From assembly GCA_964410665.1 (NCBI GenBank), contig CAYPIE010000015.1, positions 26,331 through 90,330 of the forward strand: DNA of 64,000 nucleotides. Reading direction: 5' to 3'. The notes beneath the pieces were generated by a model that made no database searches, was not told the DNA's origin, and saw only the letters and a program-made list of their open reading frames with translations. The DNA comes from CAYPIE01 sp964410665 (GTDB lineage: Bacteria > Planctomycetota > Planctomycetia > Gemmatales > Gemmataceae). This document shows, one piece after another, positions 25,501 to 37,500 of this stretch; the stretch's first letter is position 1, and every line of letters begins with the position of its first letter. Made by a program: the position numbers and the translations under genes.

Positions 25501-28500
25501 CGATCGCCGGTCGGTTGTACAGCGAAGTGTTTAATGTGGTGTCATCTTCGATCCGCAGAGAAACCCTGTCGCTGGTCAGGTTGCGGAAGACGACGTAGTT
25601 GCCCACTCCCGGGAGATTTGGGTCGGTAGACGTGACTTCAATGAACTCTCCCTGAAAGGTGTTTCCGTCGGGGTCATTGAGGTAGTACTCCGTGGTACCA
25701 TCGGTGATGCGGCGAACCGAGTTCCCGGCTTCGGATTTGTCGTCCTCTGTGTCGATGTACACATACAGGTCGTAGGTAGTGTAGTGGCCCCCTAGGCCAG
25801 AGATGTCGACCTCGAGGACGCGGCGCGTGCTGGTGTAGAGGTAGCCCTCGAATAGGCGGTCGTTCTGCGTGTCCGCGTCGATCTCGTTGTGGGTGTCTCG
25901 GCCGGCCGAACGTGATCCGATAGTCTCGAGCCCATAGCCCCAGTTGATGCTCACGCCACTGGCGGTCGAGCCATCATCGAAGATGGGATTGCCGAAGTTC
26001 CGCGCTGGGTCGTTACCCCCGTCGTCTTCGAGGTCACCTACCGCACCAGGGGCCAGCTCGACTAGGTTATTCCAGTTGGGACGAGCGACTGCACCCGCGA
26101 CTCCGTCGATCACTCCCTCGGGGGTGGCACTGTTGAAGTTCAGACTAATGACTTGGATGTCTCCGTAGTCGTAGTCGCCTTGGACTCCGGTGTCGATCGT
26201 GTCGTTGCCGTCTCCTCCGAGGACAATGTCTTTGCCGTTGCCGGTGACGATGTTGTCGTTGTCATTCACGCCTATACCCGCAACCGCCTGGATGGCGCGG
26301 ACTTCGCCGAAACTGATTGTCGCGCGGCCGTTGTCGCCGGCGACAACGTCGGCATCGACCTGCCCGTAGATCGCTGGGCCGTAGGTCTCGATGGTGTCCG
26401 CACCGGTCCCGCCGAACACGATGTCATCCCCCCCGCCGGTGAGGATGGTGTCATCCCCCCCGAACGCCGCGTCGATGGTTTCGATTCGGTCGATCGGGTG
26501 CCGTAGGCCGACGACTTGGATCGCGGCGATGGATGGATTGTTGAAGGTGTTCGTATCGATCGTTGAGTCATCGATCCGCAGTGTGAAGGTGTCGCCTGTA
26601 AGCCCGGTGAACACCACGTAGTTGCCAACTTGCGGGGTATTCAGGTCGGTGGAAGTCACTTGCACGAAGGTACCAGTGAAGGTGTTTCCATCGGGGTCGT
26701 CCAGGTAGTATGTCGTCGACCCATCGGTAATCACCCGCGTCGAGACACCCGGCTTACTGCGTCCATCGTCAGCGTCGAGGTAGACGTAGACATCGTAGCT
26801 TGAGAAGTGCCCGCTCAGTCCTGTGATATCCACACCGAGGGTGTTCGTCACAGTTGTGTACAGCGAACCAACGAAGAGTTGCTTATTCTGATTTCCGCCT
26901 GTGCGGAGTTGATCGTGTCGGTCGGTACTCGCGTTGATCGGCGTCGTGTCGAGGTTGGCTCCCCATTCGATGCTGACCCCCGGGGCATAGACCCCATTGT
27001 TGAAGACGAGTTGCTCTTCGCCCTCGTCCCCAACAATGTCTCGGAGACCGTCCAGGTTGTTCCAGTTCGCTGCGGCCGCGGGACCGACTCCTGCCTCGCC
27101 GGTGACGGGCGCGATGGACCTGCTACCGGTGAAATTGAAGCTGAGGATGCCAACCTCCTCACCCGGGCCGAACTCTTCGGACCCGCCGACGGTAGACCGG
27201 CCGGAATCGCCGACGACGTAGTCCTTGGCCTGATCATCGCCGCCCGCGACGACCAGGTCGTTGCCGTTCCCAGCCAGGACTACGTCGAAGCCGTTGCCGG
27301 TATGCACACGGTCATTGCCACCGTACGCGGATTCGGTGGTGACCATCTCGGTCAAATCGCCGTCGGTGAAGTTCAACGTACCACCGTCACCGATGACGTA
27401 GTCGGACGAATCGTCGCCTGCGTCGAGTTGGTCATAATCACCCGATGCGAAGATGGCCTCGACCGAAGCGACGTCGCCGTCGCCGGCCGCGATCACAAGA
27501 TCGTCGCCGCCGCCCGCGATGACAAGGTCAGAGCCTCCACCGGTGACGATGGTGTCATCGCCTGCCTCGTCGGAGTCGCTACTGCTCAGGGAGGTCGGCA
27601 AGCCGGTCGAGTCAAACAGCATTTGTCCGCTGTCGCCGATGACCAGGTCTTGGATCGCTTCGGAGGCGCCGACATCGATTTCATCGTCGCCGAGGCCGCC
27701 GATGACCCGGTCCGATGCGGTGCCGGTGGTGATCGTGTCATTCCCCCCGTTGCTCGGATCGCTGGAGGTCAGCTCGATCAGGGCACCGGCCGAGTAACTT
27801 GCGAAGCCGTTGTCGCCGATCACCGACTCCACACTATTGTCACCCCCGTCGATCTCGTCGTTGCCGCTGCCGCCCAGGATCAGGTCACTGTCCAGTCCGC
27901 CATTGATGGTGTCGTTACCCCCTTCGGTCGGCGAGGCAGTCTCGGCTCTCGTCACTTCCTCGGTGGTCAGGATTCGACGAGTGCCTTCAGTTTGCGTGAT
28001 CAAGCCGAAGTCACCGATGACGATGTCCTCACCCTCACCGGCATCGATGTTGTCGGAGCCGGCCGTTCCGATGGTGCCGACGATGAACATGGCATCGATC
28101 TTGTCATCACCCGAAACAAACGGACTGATTTGGTCCTCGGCGAAGAGGTCCAAGTCGATGCTGAAGTTCGCATCGCCGTAGATGTGATCGACGCCGGCAT
28201 TGCCCTCGATGAAGTCATCGCCGCTGCCGCCAGTCAGGTGGTCGCCCACCTGTGAGCCCTTGACCGTGTCGTTGCCAGCGCCACCGTCCACGACAACGCT
28301 CAGAGAAATGCCACTGGCGTCGATGGTGTCATCGCCATCGTTGGCGAAGTCATTAGCCAGGGCCGCTTCGACCGTGCCGGCCATGGAGGCATAGCGGCTG
28401 CGGTCGCCGCTGGTATCGCCGTAGATGACCAGCGGCGAATCTCCCCGCGAAGTGACCGTGAAGTTGTCTGAGCCGCCGCCGCCGTGGACCGCGGTGATGG

Positions 28501-31500
28501 TCCCATCGGCGGTCGTGGTGACGGTGAAGTCGTCATTCCCGGTCCCAAGGAGGACTTCGAGCGTTTCCATGTCCCCGTAGATCACACCCGATGCGTTCAT
28601 TCCTAGCCCAGTAAGGGCAGTGGCCGTTACCACGCCGGTTCGGTTGGAGGAACTGCCGTCGTCGAAGGCGATAGCCTTGTCGATCGCTTCGCTTTCATCG
28701 AAGAAGAAGTTGTCGGACAATTCCGACAGGCTGTATCCGCTCGTGGCGTCCGGTAGGCCCCACGTATCGTCTGGAGTGGCCGGGTTGAGCAGGGTTAGCG
28801 TGGTCTGGCCGCTGGTGGCGCTGTCCGCGATCCCGCTGATTTGCCAGAATCGCGAGCGGCCCGAACCGTCACGAATCACCAGCGTGTAGCCGACCAGATC
28901 ATCCAGGTCAGTCAGACCGGAGTCGCCGTCGACCGCGGCTTGCAAGTCGGCGGTCAACACCTCCATCGTATCCATCGTACTACCCGCTCCGGTCCCGGAG
29001 TACTCAACGACGTAGCCGATTGGGGTCGCGGCGTTGGTCTCGCCTGGGAGCATCACCGGGTCCGCCAGACTGCTGGTCGAGCCCGCGCCGGCTGCGCCGT
29101 AGATCTCCAACGGGCCGGCGATGCTGGAGAGGTCGTGCGAGCCTTCCTGCGCCGATACGACCGTGTTGTCGGCTCCGGTGACGGCTTCGGAATCGCCGGC
29201 GAGGTGGAATTCATCGTTACCTAGGCCACCGTACAGGATGGTGGTGACGCCCGCGGGGGTGGACTGGACGTAAAATCGGTCGTCGCCCTCAGCGCCGTCG
29301 ATTTCGATGGATTCGATGGTCGAGTAGATGATCGCCCGACCGGCACCTTGGATCGAAGCGTCAGTGACGAGGTAGTTGTCGCCGAACTCGGTACCGATCA
29401 CGCGGAGCAGGTCGTCGCCCTCACCACCTTCGATGTCGACGTTTGCGTTGCTGACATACTCGATCAGATCCGCCCCCGCTCCCGAAGCGACCGAGCTGCC
29501 CGCTGAACCTTCCTCGGCAAAGGAACGGATGGTGAACACGTCGTTCCCGTCGTCGCCTTTGAGACTCAGTTCGGCCGTATTACGGTAGACGGTGAAGCTG
29601 TCGCTTTCGTTGCCACCCTCGATGGTGGTTGCGAAGCTGACACCATTACTGAGGTAACCGCGAGTGGTCTCGATGGTTGCGAACTCGTCCTCGTTGGCGA
29701 TGTTTGCGTTGGTTGCGTCACGCGGGGTTTGGAAGATCTGGCCGACTTGGAATGAATCTTCGCCGACCCCGCCGCGGATGGTCGTCTCGGTCCAGTTGTC
29801 ATCCAATGTGAACGTGTCATTGCCGCTGTCTCCTTCCAGGATCAGGCGGTCGAGGGCTTCATCGTAGTTAACTCGCTCGACGACGTCATCGTGCAAAGCC
29901 GCGGCGAATGCGACCCCGCCCGATGCACTGGCATTCTCGCTGGCTCGGAGGAGGAAATCGTCCCAATCGCTCGTGCCGTTAATCGTCAGCTCATCCGCAT
30001 CGGAATCGGTCGTGCCCGAGTCAAAGACGTTGATCAGCGAATCTCCGTTGCCAAAGATGTTGACGACATAGGTGTCGTTTCCATCCTGGCCGTCTAGGTC
30101 GAGCGTTGCCGCAATAGCGTTGCTCTCGCCAACGCTCACCGTCGGGTTGACGGTCAGGTCATCATCACCCGTACCGGTGGTGACGGCAGTCGAACCGCTG
30201 ATCGCTTCGACGGTTGCAGTGTCGTTCCCCGCACCGGTGTCAAGTGTGGTTGTACCGGTGATCGTGCTTTGGATGGCGAACGCGTCGTTGCCCAAACCGA
30301 GTTTCACATCAACGACTTCCATGCCGGCATAGGTCAAATCGTCGGCCAGGCCGAGTCCGGTAATTTGCGTTGCAGTCAAGGTGCCTGAGTTGGCACTAGT
30401 GTCGGCTGAGTCGTCGACATTGAGGGTGTCCTCACCTCCCTCCCCGTCGATGCTGATCGTCGGCTCCAGCTCGTTGAGGCCGATCCCGTAGGTCACTCCA
30501 TCGCCACCCACGTCGAAGGTGTCGTTCCCTTCGCCCCCGGAGACGCCAAAGGTGTCGCCGTCGGATGCCAACGGGGTGACTAGCCCGAGGGTGAAATTTC
30601 CGGTCCAGGCCGCGATAACAAGTTCGTCACTCTGGGCGATTTCGAGGTTGTCAGCGGAGTCGCTCAAGCGGAACTCAGTCGAGTCGGCGGTGTTATCTTC
30701 GCCCAGGTCGAGGACCACGCTGGAAGTGACGCCGCCGTTGGCCAGTTCACCGCTGATGGTGAACGAGTCGGAGCCCTCATCCCCTGTGAGGCTAATGTCT
30801 TCGATGCCGCTGAAGGTGATGGAGCCTTCTAGGACACCACCGCTGTAGGAACCGAACGTTACCAGGCCGCCAGATTCAGACAAACGGAAGTCTTCCCCTG
30901 AGCTATCACCGATGACATAAAGCACATCGGTGTCTCCGCCGTCGGAGACCGATTCGTTGAGACCAAGTTCCCCGATGGAGAAGAAGATATCATCGTCGCC
31001 GGTGCCCGCGCTGATCGTGTCGGAACCCGCACCGCCGTCGATATAGTCGGCACCGGCACCCCCGGATAACGTGGCGTCATCTCCGTCGCCACCCTCGATG
31101 GTGTCGTTCCCGTCGTTGCCGTACATGGCAATGTTCACGTCGGTTGTGTTGCTCAACTCGTCGTCATTATCGCCCCCGGAGATCGAACTGGTGATCGAAG
31201 GAGAGCCGCTGAGTGTCAGGGTGTCATTACCCGCATCGCCCGACAGTTCTGCGGTTCCCTCCCCAGAGTAGAGCAGGTAGTCGTCGCCCGCACCGCCGGA
31301 GACGTTGACGTCGATCGAACTCATGTTGATGAATTCAGCCGAGTCGGCGTCCGATCCGAAGTCGCCGACGATGCTGGTGACGCCCGTGAAGGTCTCGGTC
31401 TCCCCGAACGCTTGGATGATCACCGACCCGTCGGTGCTGCGGATGACGTAGTAGCTCTCCGCGGTGGTGATCGACTCAACGTTGCGCTGGTCGGCACGGT

Positions 31501-34500
31501 CGCCGACGTTCAGGGTCAGCTGGCTACCGGACTGCGTGGCCAAGTTCGGCGGGGGCGGCGGCGAGGTCGTTTCCAGAGAGCCCGGCAGGGTGATGCTGAA
31601 AAGGGTGATGGTGGCGCTAAGGTTCTTCTCTACCTTCTTCTGCTTGAAGACGCTGCGGAAGAAGTTGATCACCTTCTCGACGGTCTCGAAGAATACGCCC
31701 GTGCCCGAGAGCGTCAACTTGACGGGCACGGTCTCACCCAGGTCCCCTTCGATACTCGCCTCGGCCTCGACCCCTGCGATCTCGGTGCCGAGGATCTTGC
31801 CCGAGCCGCTGCCGCTGATCTCGAAGACGAAGTCCGGGTCTTGGTCGACGTCCAGTCGGGTGTAGATGGACAGGCTGCCCTCGATGCCGGTGCCGCCGAC
31901 GGTGAAGTCAATGCTCGCGTCCAGGTCAAGTTCGAAATCACCGTCGGAGTTCAGGCTTCCGCTCACGGTCGCGGTGATGATGCCAAGCAAGTCGGCCGTT
32001 AGTGGGTCGCTGGCCGGGATGGAGACCTCCCAGAAGCTGTCCGTGACGGTCACGGTCAGGCGGCCGCTCATCGAAATGACGCTCAAAAGGTCCAATTCGC
32101 CGCGCAGGTCCAGGTAGAACGAGTTGGCCGCGATACTGCTGGAGTTGCCGTCCACGTCGACGATGTCGATGTCGCCGAAGCCGGTGATGTTGCCGTTCTC
32201 GTCCAGGATCGCACCACGGTAGCTGGAGATGGCCATGTCGGTGGTGTTGACCTGGATGCGGCCGGAGGCGTTCAGGTCGATGATGCTCAACAAGCTCAGG
32301 TCGACCGCGACCGATGCGTCGATGATTACCCCGGATTCGTCGATCGAAGTCGCCGTGTCGTCGTCGAAGATGCCGACATAGGCGAGCACCTCAACGTCGA
32401 AGCCACCGCCGATGCTCAGGGTACCGTCGATGACCAGTTGGAAGTCGCCGTCGTCGTAGGTCACGGACGCGGTGCCACTGCCGGTGGCGAAGTCGAGGAA
32501 GTCGAAGCTTGCCGAAACGGCAACCCCGACGCTGTCTGCCGGGACGGTAACGCCGGAGACGGTCCAGTCAGTATCACTGGTGTTGACCTCGAACAGGCCC
32601 GAGGCGGTCATCGTCAGCCCAATGTCACTGCTGCCTAGCATGCCGAAGACGTTTACGCGAGCCCGCACCCCTTCATCATCGATGAACAGGTCGCCTTGTG
32701 TGGATAGGCTACCCACGGGACCCAGATCGAGGTTCGCCTCGGCACTGAGCTGGAAGGATTGGTCGGAGATGATCATCCCGAACCGGCCATCCAGCCCCCA
32801 ATTGCCCCCGACGGTGATTAAGCCGTCGATTGCGAGGGCGAAGTATTCCATATCCTCGCTAAGAGGAGTGTTGCTGTCGATCAGACTGTCGTCCTCGAAC
32901 AGTTCCGCCAACGTCGGCGGAGTACCGAAGATGGTGAACGAGTATGACCCGTCGCCGTTGGCGATAAATCGCTCGTCTAAGGGCCCAGTCAGGCTCGACA
33001 GGGCATCGAGGTTGTCGACGCCCTGTTCGTCCAGGCCTTCTTCGATGTACGAGCCTTCCAGATCGACCACCCCGGTCAGGAAGCCGACGTACCGTTCGGG
33101 AATCAGGACCGATTGGTCGGCCCCAGTCGTGTTGAACACAATCCGGGCATTGGCCTCTGCATAGAACACGTCGCTGAAGCTGGCACCGATCGCGAGGGAA
33201 ACGTCGATGTCGGCGGCGATGCCGTCCCCGTTGATGACAAGCCCGCCCATCGCGTTGAGGTCGAGGATCTTGTCATCGCTGTCGATGTCCGGGCCGAATT
33301 CCAGCCCCGCGGCCAGGAACGCTCCCAGCCCCTCGTCGTTGACCTCGAACAGGGCTAACCCGTTGGCGCGCACGACCGGATTCGTGTTCTCGGTGTCACT
33401 GTAGATGGTGAGAATGCCGCCGAGTTGGAAGTTGATCAGGAATTGGTCAAAGTCCAGAATGACAGGTGAGTCGGGGTTGCCCGTGTTGATGTTGAAGCCC
33501 TGGTCGACTTCGCCGTCGCCGTCCTTGTCGAATTCCCCGTCGGCAGTGTCGTCGAAGTCACCGTCGTCGTTCAGGTCCTCGTCGAAGCTCGCCGAGAAGT
33601 CGACCACCGCGTCGCCGTCGACGCCCAGACCCAGGTTGAGGGCGATGTCAAAGGCACCGGTTGCCTCGATCAAGGGCATCCCGACTGTGCCGAAGCTGTA
33701 GACGCTGGCCGTCCCTGCAAAGTAAACGCCGAGCTCGTCGATGGCGGTTGAGGCCATCACCGTGAGGCCGACATCGAGGTCGGTGATCTCCAGGCCGATC
33801 GATTCGGAGTTCAGCTCATCATCGTCAACCTCATAGTTGCCGTTGGTGTCGGTCCAATAGGGGCCGTTCGCACCGACGAAGGCAGTGATATTCGCGGCCC
33901 CGATGTTGAGGGTGGAGACGTTCTTGGTAGTACCGTCAGTAAGCGTCACATCTTGGGTTTCACCCAGTTCAAACCCGACGCTACCACTCAGATAGAAGGC
34001 ATCGAGGATGTTGAAATCGAAGAAACCCTGGGCCCTGATGATGGGCGAGTCCATGTCGAGGTACACGGGCTCGCCACCCGTGCCAATCTCGAAGCCAGCC
34101 GGCTCGATGTAGCCGTCCCCGTCGACGTCATACACGTCGACGACTGTAGCATCGCCGAACAGGGCGGCCGCCTCATTGATCGTGATGTACCCGATGCTGT
34201 CCGCGTCGTCGGTGTCGAGCAGTTCCAGGAGATCGTCACTGCTGACGACTGTTGTGTCGCTGGAATCGATCCCGGCCAGTGCGGCGAAGTCAGCCGCATT
34301 CGACATGGCCGCCAGTTCGCCCAGTTGGATCACCCCGTCGCGATTTGTGTCGAACAGCGCGACTTGCTCGCTGACGAATGCGTCCAACACGCCATCCCCG
34401 TCGAGGTCGGCTGCCGCGACGTCGATCGAGTCAATCAAGGCGGCTTCGGCTTCGCTGACATCCAGGTTGCCGTCGCTGTTGCCGTCGGCGTCGAAGACTT

Positions 34501-37500
34501 CAACGATTGTATCTAAGTCAACGACATTGGTACCTTCATCCGAACTGCTGTACAGGCCCGAGTAGCTGTCTTGTCCGGTTAGGGCTCGTAGTTCCTCCAC
34601 GGTGACTTCGCCGTCGCCGTCGGTATCAAACAGCGTAAACAGGTCGCTGTTGTACTGCGTCGTGGTTGCGTAGTCGACGACCGGGAAGAGCGGGATGCCG
34701 TAGACGCTCGGGCTCGAGAGGTTGACCTCAACCAGAATATTCGTGGCCTCCGCGGTGACGTCCTCGATGCCAACCAGGGCGACCTGCGATGCGCTCGCCT
34801 TGAGCGTTGTGTACTTGGCAAAGTCGAGGGGGTTGGTCGGCTTTAGGATCGCCGCGCCGAAGTCGAAGTCGTTGACCACCAGCCCGGCGGCGTCCTCGCT
34901 CAGCTCGTCGGTTTCGTCCGCGTCGACCACCCCGTCGCTGTCGATGTCACCGTACTGGGTGCCACCCACGGTGACGACCTCGTCATCGCCGAGGCTGACG
35001 ACGGTGTTGGCAGGCAGGACGTTGTTCGCGGTACCCGCCTCGTAGGTCACGCCATCGATAGTGACGGAGCCTTCGGTGATGGTGCGCGACGCATTGTCGC
35101 CATCGCCGGTGTTGAAGGCCCAACTGATGTTTCGGTCGCCGTCGAGGTCATCGGTCCAATACGGCCCGTCGAGACCGACGAAGGCGTGGACGTTCGACGC
35201 CCCGAACGTGATCGCCGACACTTCGGTAGAGGCCGCGCCCAGGGCTGGGAACGAGTCCTGGAGCGAGGAGGGGAACCCGTAGTCTTCGAGCAGGTCACCG
35301 ACCGTCCCGGTGTAATCAGAGAGTAAGCCGCCCCCGACCGCGACGGTCTGCACCGGCCCCAACTCGAACTCGACACTGCCGCGAACGTGGAGAAATTCGG
35401 ATATCTGCAATTGGACTTCGCTGGCACTGGCGCCGATGCGCTGATTGCCGTCGTAGTCGATGTAGACCGGTACCCCGCCGGTGCTGACCTCGAAGCCGAG
35501 CGGGTCGATCTTGCCGTCGCCGTCCACGTCTGAGTCCGCTGCGCGGTTCGCGTATGCTGCGGCGAACGCAGCCTGGGCTTCTTCAACCTCGAGCAAGCCG
35601 TTGTTGAGCCCGTTGTTGTCGGCGTTGATTTCGGAGCGGTCGAAGCCCTCATAGGCGTCGAGAACGCTAGCGATATCGTCGGTATCGACCAGGTCGGTGT
35701 CGGGCGCGTCGGCGTCGTAGAGGCCGGTGAACGCCCCACTCGCCGCACCCGAAACGCCGCTGAGGGTCCGCAGATCACCGACGGTCACAAGCCCGTCGCC
35801 GTCTTCGTCGAACAGGGCAAGGCGCTCGTCGGCGAAGCCGTCACTATTTGCGAAGTCGACGACGGGAGGTCCGAAGCCGCCGACCCACTCGTCGCCATTG
35901 TTGTAGTTGATGGTGAGGCCCTCGGCGGAGAGCGTGAACTCATCGTCGTCGAAGCCGACGAGTCGTACTGCATCGCCGGTCGCCTTGAGGGCGGTAAAGT
36001 CCGGAATGAACGTATCGACGGTCTCCTCGGGGACGCCGAACAGCTCGGCGAACGAGGCAATCGTCGGGCTCATCATGACCGCGCCGAGGTCCACGTCCTC
36101 GACGGAAAGGCCGACGGCGTTGTCGTTCAGCTCGTCGGTCTCGTCCGGGTCAACCACCCCGTCGCCGTCGATGTCGCCGTACTCCGTACCGTCGACCGCA
36201 ACCACCTCGTCGGTGGCAGTCAAGGTGACGATCGTGTTGGCCGGGAGAACATCGTTGACCGTGTAGGTGTCATCGCCGATCACCAGCGTACCGGCGGTGA
36301 GGGTACGAGAAGCATCATCGCCGTCGCCGGTATCGAAAGCCCAACTGAGTTCGCGGTCGCCATCGAGGTCGTCAGTCCAGTACGGTCCGTTCAGACCGAC
36401 GAAGGCGTGGACGTCCGATGCCCCGACCTGGATGGTGGAGACCTCAACATCGGGGATGACCGTCGCGTAGCCGGCGAGCGTCGTACCGAAGTTGTCGCCG
36501 ATGGTTTCGTTCAGGGCTTCTTCGACGGTCCCAAGGAGTGAAGACGGCAAACCGGTGGCCACATCGACATTGGTCACGGGTCCTTTTTCGAAGGAGAAGC
36601 CGCCGGTGACGTGGACAAACTCCGAGAGCTGCAGGGTGATCCGCTCGGAGCTGAAGCCGATGCGCTGATTGCCGTCAAAGTCGATCTGGACGGGGTCTCG
36701 GCCGGTGTCGACCTCGAAGTAGCCATCGCCGGCTCCCGTGGAGGTCTCGAAGCTGGTGGTAAAGTCGACCACCGGCGGGCCGAGGTCGCCGGGCCAGGCT
36801 ACCCCGTCGTTGACGTTGATCGTGATGTTCTCTGCGCTCAGTTCAACGTCTTCGATGCCGACAAAGGCGAACTGGTCGGCGGTCGCTTTGAGCGACCAGA
36901 AAGCCGGTAACAGCCCGCTGGCCGCGTAGACCGATAGGAGAGTGCTGCCGTTCGTGGTGGTCGGCAGCGGCGACATCAGCGTAAAGCCGACGTCCAGGTC
37001 GGACGCGACCAGGCCGATGGCGTCTCCGGGGTCGAGTTCGGCGGTTTCGCCCGCGTCGACGATGTCGTCGCGGTCCGCGTCGCCGTACTGGATCCCGCCG
37101 ACGGTCACCACTTCGTCGGCGCCCAGGCTTACGACTGTGTCGGCCGGGAGGACGTCGCCGGGGCCGTAGTCAGTCATGTCGATGGTCAGCGTCCCGGAAT
37201 CGAGGGTCCGACTCTCCTCGTCGCCGTCGCCGGTGTTAAAGGCCCAGCTGGTCACACCGTCACCGTCGAGATCGTCACCGAAGTAGGGGCCGTTGAAGCC
37301 GACGAACGCCTCGACGTCGGCAGCGCCGACCGTCAGGGTGAGCATGTCGAGGTCATCGATCACTGTGGCGTCGCCGGAGAGACCCAGCTCACCCAACAGG
37401 TCAAGTGCGTCGCCGGGCAAACCAGTGGCGACGGTGACGTCCTCGACGACTTCGAGCCCGAAGGAGAAAGTACCGCGAACGGTGACGAACTCGTCGATTT

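Noticed and set aside
26807..28255. Plus-strand open frame of about 480 codons opposite the giant gene
   Set aside because: It is an artefact of the repeated Asp/Gly codons of the RTX array on the other strand.
22800..31300. Repeated DNA that could suggest a CRISPR array or satellite
   Set aside because: The repeats are codon-phased RTX-type repeats inside one open frame, of variable spacing and sequence, not identical direct repeats with spacers.
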